NCBI RefSeq assembly: GCF_037963145.1
Contig: NZ_CP150144.1
Coordinates: forward strand, 4,092,001-4,156,000
DNA: 64,000 nucleotides
Direction: 5' to 3'
From: Oceanobacillus sp. FSL K6-2867
GTDB lineage: Bacteria > Bacillota > Bacilli > Bacillales > Amphibacillaceae
Below the pieces are notes generated by a model. It did no database searches. It saw only the letters and a program-made list of their open reading frames with translations, and was not told the origin of the DNA. This document shows, piece after piece, positions 16,477 through 24,641 of this stretch. Position 1 is the first letter of the stretch; every line of letters starts with the position of its first letter. Both the position numbers and the translations under genes were made by a program.

Positions 16477-17490
16477 ATGGCAAACTATATTAATTTATCA
16501 AATTCACTTTTAGAGGTGGACAGCAACAACAGATTAAACGTAGAGGAATTATACTTATTCAGCTACTTATGGACAGAAAGAACATATGAAAATAGAGTAA
16601 AAACAGGCATAAACTTCTTAAATGAAGATGTGGAACTGCTAAAAGATAAAAAACAAAATAAGAAGCGTGTGATTGGAACATTAGAATCACTTAAAGAAAA
16701 GCAACTTATCAATGTTGAAGAAAAAGGCAAAATGTTAATTGTAACATTTGCACCTCATAAAGAAGAAGGGTATACAGGAGTACCTTACAACAAGGTTGAA
16801 AAATTAAATCCAACAGGTTTTTACATTTATGTAATGGTTGCTAAATGGAATGATGGGGCAAGATATTCCTATACAAAATGGGCAGAATTACTTGATTGTA
16901 GTGAAAGCACAGCAAAGAGAGCTATTAAGAAGGCAGTTGAAGCAGGAATTATCTATAAGCTAGAAGGTGGCTTCGATAATGGTTGGGTTAGTACAGGACA
17001 GCTTAAACAAGATATTAACACTTATTCAGTTAAACCAATCTTAACAAGTGTTAAAGAAGAAAAAGTCAAGAAAGAAACAAAATCTGTTAAAGAGGTTGCA
17101 CCAACATATAAAGAAATGGAATTTGCAGAATACAAAGTTGGTAATTGGTTTAACAAAGATAAATTTGCCGACAACAAAGACTATGATGAATACCTGTATC
17201 GTAAAGCACAAGCAGAAAACGGAGATAAAATGGCAGAGCGATTTGTTAAGCATTGTGAAAGCAGAATTGAAGGTTGGTTAAACCATAAGAATGAAAATGT
17301 TAGGAGTATTGCGAAAGACAAATTAGAAAAAGCGAAAGATAGATTTGAAACAGGTAAGAGTACAAAAGAACAATCAAACTCAATGATAGATAGATATCTA
17401 GCACAGTTAAATGGTGAGATTAATTATGAGCGCATAGCAAGCGATAATAAAGATAATGACTGGATAAAAGAGTGGGCAGAAGCTAATTAA
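16477..17490 (+). CDS. winged-helix replication-initiator-like protein (RepA-like)
   Basis: 337 residues. It starts MANYINLSNSLLEVDSNNRL, then ELYLFSYLWTERTYENRVKT, a layout seen in helix-turn-helix/RepA N-like initiators. A second winged helix is visible at YSYTKWAELLDCSESTAKRA with IKKAVEAGII, near residues 128-165. A Lys/Glu-rich linker leads to a helical C-terminus (RFVKHCESRIEGWLNHKNEN). Iteron-like repeats and duplicated motifs surround it. I infer that it starts replication of the excised element. A phage primosome-type replication-initiation protein is the alternative; no primase or helicase motif is seen. Confidence 0.55.
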   Translation: MANYINLSNSLLEVDSNNRLNVEELYLFSYLWTERTYENRVKTGINFLNEDVELLKDKKQNKKRVIGTLESLKEKQLINVEEKGKMLIVTFAPHKEEGYTGVPYNKVEKLNPTGFYIYVMVAKWNDGARYSYTKWAELLDCSESTAKRAIKKAVEAGIIYKLEGGFDNGWVSTGQLKQDINTYSVKPILTSVKEEKVKKETKSVKEVAPTYKEMEFAEYKVGNWFNKDKFADNKDYDEYLYRKAQAENGDKMAERFVKHCESRIEGWLNHKNENVRSIAKDKLEKAKDRFETGKSTKEQSNSMIDRYLAQLNGEINYERIASDNKDNDWIKEWAEAN

Positions 17491-17760
17491 CCTTCACACA
17501 CAATTAATACAACAACATGAAACAAAAATCACCTTCTCAATGTAGAAGGGTATTAATCATGCAAAATAATGAAAATGTTTTCACGAAAAAACGAAGGAGA
17601 AATAATACATAACTTACTTAAAAAATTTTAATGATGAATTGTGAAAGATTGTGAAAGGATTAAATTAGCTAAATCGTCGGGGCTTAGATGATTCTGTATA
17701 TAGATAATCTTGAGCAATACGTTGCACTAACAAAGAAATATTTATTCAAAGGTTAAAATA

Positions 17761-17810
17761 AAAAATACGGAAAATTTAGCATAGTTAGGGCGATAAATAT
17801 ATGAGAGGGT
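17761..17810 (+). repeat. noncoding motif 2, copy 2
   Basis: Same 50-bp module as 16101-16150, immediately upstream of motif 1 copy 2. Confidence 0.65.
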
Positions 17811-17840
17811 ATTTATTTTAAAAAAGTTTTAATATAAAAC

Positions 17841-17882
17841 CGAACATTTGCCGTCCATAAAGCTATTTATAATGAAGGGGTA
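17841..17882 (+). repeat. noncoding motif 1, copy 2
   Basis: Shares CGAACATTTGCCGTCC, AAAGCTATTTA and TGAAGGGG with 15691-15732. A shorter TTTGCCGTCTG echo occurs near 23465. Confidence 0.7.
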
Positions 17883-18012
17883 AATAAGCAAGTTATTTCG
17901 GTGCTTGACTTCAATGTCGAACACTTTTAATTCATTTTCTTATCCATACAAAACGGTTGCCAAATAGAGCAAATTAAATAATTCAAAGGATAACTAAAAT
18001 GTTATAAATCAC

Positions 18013-18045
18013 AGCCCTCACAATATTATTGTCAAGGGCTTTTTG
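18013..18045 (+). terminator. terminator
   Basis: AGCCCT/AGGGCT outer stem with inner CACAATA/TATTGT pairing, then TTTTT. Confidence 0.8.
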
Positions 18046-18113
18046 GTTTGTTTGGGTTTATACCCAACAAGAGAAAAAAAGGGATAAACTCAAATAAATA
18101 GGATGTGAAAATA

Positions 18114-18419
18114 ATGATAGAAACAGTAATTTTAGCGGTGATTGCAAGTGCTTTTGGCAGCGTTGTAACATACTTTATCACTAAAAATAACAATGGTACA
18201 AAATTGAAGCTTCATAATAGAACTCAATTATCTCAAGATACATATCAATTTATTGATGAGTTAAAAGAAATGATTGAAGGTCAAAGAGAAGAAATTGAAG
18301 CACTAAGAAAAGAGATACGACAGCTTCAACAAGTTAATGTGCAGTTAACAATTGATAATAAAGAACTTCAAACCAAGATTGCTGAATTGAATGAACGCTT
18401 AGCAAGCATGAATAATTAA
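18114..18419 (+). CDS. membrane-anchored coiled-coil protein, unknown
   Basis: 101 residues from ATG 18114 (RBS AGGATGTG; a GTG at 18105 lies inside it). It has an N-terminal membrane helix (MIETVILAVIASAFGSVVTY), then a long coiled coil (ELKEMIEGQREEIEALRKEI, QLQQVNVQLTIDNKELQTKI). No family can be named. A membrane-tethered coiled coil in the early region could be involved in replisome anchoring or exclusion; neither is shown. Confidence 0.6.
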   Translation: MIETVILAVIASAFGSVVTYFITKNNNGTKLKLHNRTQLSQDTYQFIDELKEMIEGQREEIEALRKEIRQLQQVNVQLTIDNKELQTKIAELNERLASMNN

Positions 18420-18658
18420 TAATTATACATATGTCGTTATCGGTGGCTACATTGACCATTGCCAAGCACATCTTGCGACAATAAAGAAAAAGTTGAGCAC
18501 TAATCATAATGTTTTTATATTATGTTTTTCTCCTAATGTGCATGAGCAGAGATGAGGGATTTCTTCATCTCTTTTTGTTCGTGCATTGAAAATTAAAAAG
18601 GATAACTGATTTATAAAAAAGATTGATAAATAAATAGATTAAAAGGGGCATTTTTAAT
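18420..18658. other. gap with terminator
   Basis: A hairpin AGAGATGA/TTCATCTCT with TTTTT at 18548-18577. The remainder shows no gene. Confidence 0.5.
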
Positions 18659-19075
18659 ATGGATAGAAGAGTTTTAGTTGGATTTAGAGGGAATGTGAAT
18701 GAATTTTATTTTAATAAGTTGGAAACAGCGCATTTATTTACCTGTATTGATGAAGGGTGCTATATTCACGCAAAGACAATGGATGGATTAAAAGTTGTAA
18801 TGAATCCAGATGAGATTGAAACTGTGATTGTTTTGGATGAATTTGGAGAAATTGAATTTGATTCAAGGAATAACTTTGAAGCTTCTTTTGTTGATGATGA
18901 GGGATTCGATACAGAGGGATACTTTAAAGAAGTTGAACAGATTGAAATTGAACTTGATACAATCGAAAAATTAGCAGCAGCATTAGAAAAGAAATACCCA
19001 TTTGTTAAGGTATCAATTGACTTTGAAGTTGATGAAGATAAGATTGAAAATTTTGTTGCTGCTTTCAAAGGTTGA
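18659..19075 (+). CDS. acidic early protein, unknown
   Basis: 138 residues: MDRRVLVGFRGNVNEFYFNK, then ETAHLFTCIDEGCYIHAKTM and a strongly acidic second half (EQIEIELDTIEKLAAALEKK, VDEDKIENFV). It is predicted soluble. ATG follows AAAAGGGG. It overlaps or abuts the next gene, so the two are probably co-translated. Acidic small phage proteins are often inhibitors or DNA mimics; I have no evidence for that here. Confidence 0.6.
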   Translation: MDRRVLVGFRGNVNEFYFNKLETAHLFTCIDEGCYIHAKTMDGLKVVMNPDEIETVIVLDEFGEIEFDSRNNFEASFVDDEGFDTEGYFKEVEQIEIELDTIEKLAAALEKKYPFVKVSIDFEVDEDKIENFVAAFKG

Positions 19076-19080
19076 TTGTT

Positions 19081-20340
19081 ATGGCAAAGTTAAACAGTAA
19101 TGATGTTGCTAAGATTAAATTCTTGATATTGCAAGGTGAGTTAACTCAAAAACAAATTGGTGAACAGTTTGGAGTTGCTTCACAGCAAATTAGCAGAATA
19201 AAGACAGGTAAAAGATGGGCAGAAGTTGAAATTGATGATAATGGCAATCACATACAAAAGGAAATTGAGATTGTACCAGAGAATTTCAAGGTAAATTTTG
19301 TTGAAGATGAACCAGAGACAGTTAATATTGTTGATGATGAAAGTTCGCAATATAGGGTGAAATTTATAAATGATTACTTTCATAAGAAAAAAGGTGGGGT
19401 ATATCCTCATTATGAACCGACAGCTCAAAAATCTAAAAGATTTATTGGTGCATTATGGAATAGTTATAAGTGGCTATTTAATAATGAGTATAATGATTTC
19501 ATTAGTGAAGTTATGATGGCTACAACTGAAAAAGTGATGACGTTTGAGCCAAAAGATAAAGATTTTAATTGGGAATATGTTAAGGTTGCAGGTACGAAGG
19601 AACATTTAATTCTCAATGACAATATTAATAAAGCTATTAAAACAGCAATAATTGAATATGCGAATAAGATTAACAACAGTTACAAAGTTGAAAGTAATGG
19701 TGAAATCAGTTGGATGAAGCCGATTGTTGAAAGCATTGATGTTGTCAATAACAATGGTGAGGGGGATTTTCCATTAATTGAAGAATTGCCAAATGAGATG
19801 AACCTTTTCCATATGAAAAATGATTATTTCGGCAGTCAGTTTCTTGATTGGTTTAGTGGTGAGCATCTAGAATTTTTAACGGATGGGCAAATCAGATTCT
19901 TGAACACAACCAAATATTTCCAACGTGACAGGGATGATAATTATGTTATCCCATTTAGTCAGTTGCCAGATGAATGCAAGCCTTATTCACAACAGGCAAT
20001 TGACCATAACAAAAGGCGTATCAGAATGCGAACAGAAGAAGAGTATCTGAAGGTTGAAAAGCTTAGTTTACGTGAACTTTATGATGAGAAAGAATTAAAG
20101 TTGTTGCAGGGCTTTATAGATATTGTAGAAATTGATGATGACAGGATACATAAGCAGAATGAATTATTGAGCAAATGGTTGATGGAACATATTGATAATC
20201 AATTCGTTGAAGATATTCTATTTGAAATGGATTCAGATGGCATACTGGAAATTAGAACTGGTAGCATGAGCAATATGTTGCTTTATAAGATTGCTGAAAT
20301 GGTCGAAGAAAGAGTGGCTTACTTAGAATCGTTGAAGTAG
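19081..20340 (+). CDS. HTH-containing early protein, unknown
   Basis: 419 residues from ATG 19081, 5 bp after the previous stop. The N-terminal HTH is AKIKFLILQGELTQKQIGEQ with FGVASQQISRIKTGKRWAEV, resembling phage regulators of the Trp-repressor/IS630 HTH type. A long middle region (residues about 90-290) follows with no recognised motif (KKKGGVYPHYEPTAQKSKRF, GALWNSYKWLFNNEYNDFIS). The end is helical (EDILFEMDSDGILEIRTGSM). It may act in DNA replication or late control. I do not recognise the family. Confidence 0.6.
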   Translation: MAKLNSNDVAKIKFLILQGELTQKQIGEQFGVASQQISRIKTGKRWAEVEIDDNGNHIQKEIEIVPENFKVNFVEDEPETVNIVDDESSQYRVKFINDYFHKKKGGVYPHYEPTAQKSKRFIGALWNSYKWLFNNEYNDFISEVMMATTEKVMTFEPKDKDFNWEYVKVAGTKEHLILNDNINKAIKTAIIEYANKINNSYKVESNGEISWMKPIVESIDVVNNNGEGDFPLIEELPNEMNLFHMKNDYFGSQFLDWFSGEHLEFLTDGQIRFLNTTKYFQRDRDDNYVIPFSQLPDECKPYSQQAIDHNKRRIRMRTEEEYLKVEKLSLRELYDEKELKLLQGFIDIVEIDDDRIHKQNELLSKWLMEHIDNQFVEDILFEMDSDGILEIRTGSMSNMLLYKIAEMVEERVAYLESLK

Positions 20341-20366
20341 AAGGGATAAGCAGGGCAGGATATCAG

Positions 20367-20402
20367 CAGGGAATTATGATTATTAATAATTCCCTGTTTT
20401 TA
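20367..20402 (+). terminator. terminator closing the early operon
   Basis: CAGGGAATTA/TAATTCCCTG perfect stem with TTTTT. It stands between this operon and the convergent HEPN-like gene. Confidence 0.85.
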
Positions 20403-20429
20403 AACTTATTGTTAGGTAACTGTGAAAAG

Positions 20430-21104
20430 TTATAAGGTTATATTGCTTTCCTCAATTCCCTTAAAAAGCTCATCAAAAAATAATGAGATTAAATTCAGAT
20501 AGTGCGGGTTAAAATCTTTTTCAAGTGCTTCGACTTGGTAATTAGTATAGTCTTTATGAGGGAATTTTTCAAAAGCCAAATAGGGTAGTATTTTTAGTTT
20601 ATCATATTGCTTTTGATTAATTGAGTTATTATCGTTGTGCACAAAATAGTTTCTTAGATTGTTGTATTCTTTAAATTTTTTTCTATTTTCTTTAGAGATA
20701 TTGATATTAATTTTATTGGTTTTTTCTAGATAGACAAGATATAAATATATACCTCTATCGTTAAAATCAGCTAATTTTTTATTAGTTAAGTTTTGTTTTT
20801 CTATATTCTTAGCAATACTTCTTAATTCTGATTCCATAAATGAGTATAGTGAAATGAACAGAGATTTACGTAAAATTAATGTATATGTTTTGTCTAAATC
20901 ATGATAGTCATCCAAAAATGCGTGCTCATAAAATTCCTGTTTTATTGCTGGGTCTTTTATATCTTTGGACTGTTCTTCAAACCTTTTTTCAAGGGAATTT
21001 TTGTGTGATTCAATACTACCTTCCATAGTTTCTATGTAATTGTAAAAGTGTTCCGATTGCATGTTGAAAGAAAAACGATGCCAATTAGTGATTTTTTTAA
21101 TCAT
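20430..21104 (-). CDS. HEPN-like protein, candidate RNase/abortive-infection factor
   Basis: 224 residues, all-helical by eye. It starts MIKKITNWHRFSFNMQSEHF. A helix SLFISLYSFMESELRSIAKN near residue 93 and the motif NLRNYFVHND near 150 fit the HEPN pattern (R-x4-H, here R-NYFV-H). HEPN proteins are RNases or nucleotide-transfer partners in toxin-antitoxin, Abi and CRISPR systems. It is the only leftward gene in a rightward early region, with its own RBS (GCGAGGT) and no partner gene adjacent, typical of a moron. Homology is inferred from motif and fold only. Confidence 0.5.
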   Translation of the reverse strand: MIKKITNWHRFSFNMQSEHFYNYIETMEGSIESHKNSLEKRFEEQSKDIKDPAIKQEFYEHAFLDDYHDLDKTYTLILRKSLFISLYSFMESELRSIAKNIEKQNLTNKKLADFNDRGIYLYLVYLEKTNKININISKENRKKFKEYNNLRNYFVHNDNNSINQKQYDKLKILPYLAFEKFPHKDYTNYQVEALEKDFNPHYLNLISLFFDELFKGIEESNITL

Positions 21105-21211
21105 TCTGGATACCTCGCATTATTAAAATATAATTTCCTTGATAATTATATCATGTGCATGAATGTATTTAATAGATTAGTTATTTTTTCTTAATTTATT
21201 AATAGATAAGA

Positions 21212-21240
21212 AGGACTTTTGGCACGCCTTGTCGAATATT
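21212..21240 (+). promoter_or_regulatory. repeated upstream motif, copy 1
   Basis: Begins AGGACTTTT, then CCTTGTCGAATA, before the gene at 21281. The copy at 21545-21573 precedes the next gene. About 20 of 29 positions agree; possible operator or promoter element. Confidence 0.35.
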
Positions 21241-21280
21241 GTGATGTATAGTGCAAAAATTTGAAGAGGGAGTATTTAGA

Positions 21281-21502
21281 ATGAAAATTAAAGTTATTAT
21301 GGATAGTGGAAAAGAATATGTAATTGATAAGTTAGATGAATTTGAATTTGATAGATTCATAGGTAGTTTTTTCAATGAGAATAAATTACCTATGGGGCAA
21401 ACAGCCAAAGTGTTGAAGAATACTTTACTTTATTTAGGTGATAAAAAGAGCATACTTATAAATCCAAGCCATGTTTCATCAATTGAAGTTTTAGAGGGTT
21501 AA
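21281..21502 (+). CDS. small early protein, unknown
   Basis: 73 residues from ATG 21281 (RBS GAGGGAG): MKIKVIMDSGKEYVIDKLDE, then FDRFIGSFFNENK, and an end with ILINPSHVSSIEVLEG. The beta-rich layout with a final INPSHVSSIE pattern recalls small phage/plasmid proteins with an SH3-like fold, but I cannot assign it. A short terminator follows. Confidence 0.55.
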   Translation: MKIKVIMDSGKEYVIDKLDEFEFDRFIGSFFNENKLPMGQTAKVLKNTLLYLGDKKSILINPSHVSSIEVLEG

Positions 21503-21508
21503 GAATTG

Positions 21509-21533
21509 GGCATCCACTATCTGGGTGCTTTAA
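21509..21533 (+). terminator. terminator
   Basis: GCATCC/GGGTGC stem followed by TTTAATTT. Confidence 0.5.
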
Positions 21534-21544
21534 TTTGATAATTC

Positions 21545-21573
21545 AGGACTTTTAACATACCTTCTCGAATAAT
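21545..21573 (+). promoter_or_regulatory. repeated upstream motif, copy 2
   Basis: AGGACTTTT then CCTTCTCGAATA, as at 21212-21240, here before the zinc-ribbon gene. Confidence 0.35.
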
Positions 21574-21607
21574 ATTAGGAATAAATATTTAATGAGGGGT
21601 GTTATGA

Positions 21608-21838
21608 GTGAAATGTCCTAAATGTGAAGAGCAGTATTATTTCTTACAAGAGAAATTGGAAAGACCGTTTAAAATGATTGTAATAAAATGTGGAAATTGT
21701 GATACTGCCATTTCCACTATGGAATATGTAGATATAGAAGAGGAATTGTTAGAGATTAGAAATCAATTAGATGAAATAAATAGAAGCAATAAATTAATGA
21801 TTGATTTGTTAGTGAATATTTTTAATGTTGATGATTGA
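21608..21838 (+). CDS. small zinc-ribbon/coiled-coil protein
   Basis: 76 residues from a GTG start behind GAGGGGTG. It contains two CxxC knuckles, CPKCEEQYYF at residues 3-6 and CGNCDTAIST near 29-32, a likely zinc ribbon. A C-terminal helix follows (LLEIRNQLDEINRSNKLMID). Such proteins often bind nucleic acid or a partner protein in phage early regions. It is followed by a compact terminator (21839-21860). Confidence 0.6.
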   Translation: MKCPKCEEQYYFLQEKLERPFKMIVIKCGNCDTAISTMEYVDIEEELLEIRNQLDEINRSNKLMIDLLVNIFNVDD

Positions 21839-21860
21839 GCACCCGAAAGGGTGTTTTTAT
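21839..21860 (+). terminator. terminator
   Basis: CACCC-GAAA-GGGTG tetraloop hairpin with TTTTTATTTT. Confidence 0.85.
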
Positions 21861-22035
21861 TTTGAAAAAAGTATTATTCATAAGTCGATAGTAGCATTCA
21901 TGATAAATATGGGTTTTATCCCCTTTTCCTATAAGTGTAATCATGAATGTTGCTATGGGCTTATGAGTGTTAAAAAATACCCTACCCCTAATTCATGTTA
22001 AAATATAGACAAACTATTCTAATGTGGGTGATAAA

Positions 22036-22797
22036 ATGGGGAAGGATTTAGAAACAGCATTAAAAGGTCTACTTGGGGTTGAGGAAGGTTCAACTACAGA
22101 AGAAATAATTGATTTAGTTTTAAGTGTTGCGCCATACATATCAAAGCTAAGAAATGCTGTTATTCTTCATAGGTTACAGAAAAGGGTAAAGGAAAATGAA
22201 GAACAACTAATAAGGATTGGCAACAAGGTAAATTTATTGGATGAACCATTGAAAGAGATGCTTCAAAACACAATTTTCCCTTTTGTATTAGACGATTTAA
22301 TGGAAGAACATCAAGAAAAGAAAGTTGAATTTATATTAGATGGATTTGAATATGTAGTTGATGAAAAAATTAGGGAAGAAGCCTACATAATTTCTTACTA
22401 TGACGTACTTAGGGAATTACGCATCGAGGATTTAAAACGATTGTTGGAATATACAAGGAAATTTAAACAGGGTATCGGTAAAGAAATATCTAAGAATAGA
22501 AAAGAGTTAAGTTATACAGATAAAGACCTTTATTATAAGGAAGCCAGTTATCGCAGACATATTGATTATAAATTAGAATCAAAATGGTTAATCGGAAATG
22601 ATAAAGATAAACAGATTGAACAAATTTCTGATTTGGTGAATCACAGATACTATTCAGATGATAAGTATAGAACAAGGTTTAATAGGGGAGTTATGGATTC
22701 CAAATTGAAAAGGGCAAGTGAAACAAAATTAACTAGATTTGGAAATGATTTAATTAAGGTCTTTAATTTAGAAATATTAATGGATGAAATTAAATAA
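22036..22797 (+). CDS. early protein, unknown, charged helical
   Basis: 253 residues from ATG 22036 (RBS GTGGGTGAT): MGKDLETALKGLLGVEEGST, then LVLSVAPYISKLRNAVILHR and LQKRVKENEEQL. The C-terminal part is rich in Lys, Arg and Tyr (ISKNRKELSYTDKDLYYKEA). It is possibly helical throughout. It has its own terminator at 22808-22832, so it is expressed alone. I do not recognise the family; similar single-gene units in prophages are often cargo. Confidence 0.55.
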   Translation: MGKDLETALKGLLGVEEGSTTEEIIDLVLSVAPYISKLRNAVILHRLQKRVKENEEQLIRIGNKVNLLDEPLKEMLQNTIFPFVLDDLMEEHQEKKVEFILDGFEYVVDEKIREEAYIISYYDVLRELRIEDLKRLLEYTRKFKQGIGKEISKNRKELSYTDKDLYYKEASYRRHIDYKLESKWLIGNDKDKQIEQISDLVNHRYYSDDKYRTRFNRGVMDSKLKRASETKLTRFGNDLIKVFNLEILMDEIK

Positions 22798-22807
22798 AGT
22801 TGTTAAA

Positions 22808-22832
22808 GCACTACAATTTGTAGTGTTTTTGT
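22808..22832 (+). terminator. terminator
   Basis: CACTAC/GTAGTG stem with TTTTTGTTTT. Confidence 0.75.
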
Positions 22833-22918
22833 TTTGGTTTTATTCATGGAATGAGTAGGAGAATCTACACAAATGTAAACATCTCCCAAAAGTTTGAAAG
22901 ATTAAAAAAGGTGATAAA

Positions 22919-23350
22919 ATGTTGACAGATAAGAAGTTGAAGGCAATTGAAATGATATCCTCTGGTGAATATACTGTTACTGCAATTGCAGAAGAATTAG
23001 GTGTAAGCAGGGGTGCGATATATAAGTGGATGAAAGACCCTAAATTCAAGGCTAAACTAGAAGAAATGAATAAACTAAGAGATGCTTATTTAAAGCAGGA
23101 GTTAAAAGATAAAGCAGGGAAATATCTAAAAGAGTTAGAAAAGCTAGGCATGAAATCGAAAAATGATATGGTTAGGATGCGAGCAATCCAAGATTTGTTA
23201 GCACATGCAGACTGGAATCAACAGACTGAAATTACTATCAATACTAATGATGATAATAAAAACGATTTATTGGCATTATGGAAAGAAAAGCAAAGTCAAG
23301 ATAAAGAAGACAATAATAATGAAGCAGATGAGGTTAAAGATGCTGAATAA
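22919..23350 (+). CDS. phBC6A51-type HTH protein, likely small terminase subunit
   Basis: 143 residues. The N-terminal HTH is KKLKAIEMISSGEYTVTAIA with EELGVSRGAIYKWMKDPKFK. A helical oligomerisation region follows (LRDAYLKQELKDKAGKYLKE), then an acidic tail (SQDKEDNNNEADEVKDAE). This is the plan of phBC6A51-family phage HTH proteins and of many small terminases, which recognise cos/pac DNA. The large terminase lies 1.3 kb downstream with a recombinase gene between. RBS AAAGGTGAT. Confidence 0.65.
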   Translation: MLTDKKLKAIEMISSGEYTVTAIAEELGVSRGAIYKWMKDPKFKAKLEEMNKLRDAYLKQELKDKAGKYLKELEKLGMKSKNDMVRMRAIQDLLAHADWNQQTEITINTNDDNKNDLLALWKEKQSQDKEDNNNEADEVKDAE

Positions 23351-23683
23351 AAGAAAATCTAAGTCAATCCCTAAGCCAAATCATGGCACAATACCAGAGC
23401 CAAAATGTTTATGAAATTAATGGACTCTATAACACATATTATAGGGCTACTTAAAAGGCTATTATTTGCCGTCTGTTATAGTCATGGAATGATACAGATT
23501 GAGCATATTTTAAAATGTTCCAATAAGACACAATGAAATTAAGTCTTATTCATTATCATCTTATAAAGGTTGTTATATCAATGTTTATGGATGTTTTCAG
23601 CTAAATCCTTTACTGAAAGTTCTAAATGAATGATACATAATATATAATATCTATATAATAAGTAACATTCGGGGGTGGTTAAC
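23351..23683. other. gap with repeated palindromic sequence
   Basis: Contains CTCTATAACACATATTATAG near 23426 (compare CTCTATAACGCATTTATAG at 15544) and a TTTGCCGTCTG echo of motif 1, plus an AATAAGAC/GTCTTATT hairpin (23522-23549). There is no gene. Confidence 0.35.
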
Positions 23684-24250
23684 ATGGAGTTTGTTGAGCC
23701 TATAAGGGATAAGAAAAAGATTGATGACATTAGAAAATACTTATCGAGTAATAAGCGTGATTCATTGCTATTCACATTAGGAATTAATAGTGCATTAAGG
23801 GTAAGTGATTTGCTCTCATTAAAGTTTGAAGATATTGTTGATGTGAATGGGAAACCAGTTGATTACATTAAGTTAAGGGATACTAAAACTAATAAGCATA
23901 ACAGGCTGCCATTAACCAAGAAGGTTAAGAAAGCGATAGCCGAACATCACATGGAAAATTTTAAAGGGGGTAGGGGTGATTACGTATTCTGTAGTAGAAA
24001 GGGTACTAATCAACCTATTCAAAGGCAGGCAGCATGGAAGATAATTAAAGATGCAGCAGGTGCTGTAGGTGTTAAAGATGTGGGCAGTCATAGCCTAAGA
24101 AAGACATGGGCATACCACAGCTACAAGGCAGGTACAGATATAGTCATCATACAGGATATGCTCAACCATTCAGCACCAAGTGTTACACTAAGATACATTG
24201 GAATCACTCAAGATGAGAAGGATAGAGCGGTGTTATCATTAGACCTTTAG
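23684..24250 (+). CDS. second tyrosine recombinase, catalytic domain only
   Basis: 188 residues from ATG 23684 (RBS GGGGGTGG). It keeps the full catalytic set: Arg in NSALRVSDLLSL, Lys in the beta-hairpin LRDTKTNKHNRLP, His/Arg in GSHSLRKTWAYHS, and His...Tyr in MLNHSAPSVTLRYIG. It lacks the N-terminal core-binding domain of the first integrase. Short Xer-like recombinases just upstream of phage terminase genes occur in other Firmicute phages. A role in multimer resolution or late-gene control is possible but not shown. Confidence 0.8.
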   Translation: MEFVEPIRDKKKIDDIRKYLSSNKRDSLLFTLGINSALRVSDLLSLKFEDIVDVNGKPVDYIKLRDTKTNKHNRLPLTKKVKKAIAEHHMENFKGGRGDYVFCSRKGTNQPIQRQAAWKIIKDAAGAVGVKDVGSHSLRKTWAYHSYKAGTDIVIIQDMLNHSAPSVTLRYIGITQDEKDRAVLSLDL

Positions 24251-24641
24251 TTTGTGGTAGCTGTGTGTATGGTGGGTAGTGTGGCATGGCATGTGGTGAG
24301 TAGTAGTGATGTTGTCATGATAATAACATGATGAATGAATGATTGAATGAATTGAAGAAATAAATTCAATTTAAATCAAATTAAAAGAAAAATAAATTAA
24401 ATAAATTTGATTAACAATTACGAATGAATGTTAGTTGAGGATGTGAAAGACAATCGCATTGTGATTGTCTTCTTTGTCATGGAAAGAAATGAAAATGTTT
24501 TCAATGGATTTGTTGAATGATTGTGATTAGCTTGATGGACAGCTCCCCCCTCCATTTATACAGAGGGGTGTCTGGGGGCAGGGCAAAGTACCCTAAAAAT
24601 TTCTAACATATTTTTAAAATTTCAGTATTGGAGGTGGAAAC
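24251..24641. other. gene-free stretch before terminase
   Basis: First a G/T-rich low-complexity run (24250-24360), then AT-rich DNA, then a GC-rich dyad (24541-24585). No ORF was seen. Confidence 0.5.
24541..24585. promoter_or_regulatory. candidate packaging (cos-like) site
   Basis: A GC-rich island in AT-rich DNA just before the large terminase, with two nested dyads: CCCCTC/GAGGGG-type arms and GCTCCCCC/GGGGGCAG. Position and composition fit a cohesive-end site. No direct proof; it could also be a terminator, although no T-run follows. Confidence 0.35.

Larger units (their letters stand above)
17491..18113. other. gene-free region carrying motif copies and a terminator
   Basis: Contains motif 2 (17761-17810), motif 1 (17841-17882) and a strong terminator (18013-18045). 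No ORF with an RBS was seen. Confidence 0.5.
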
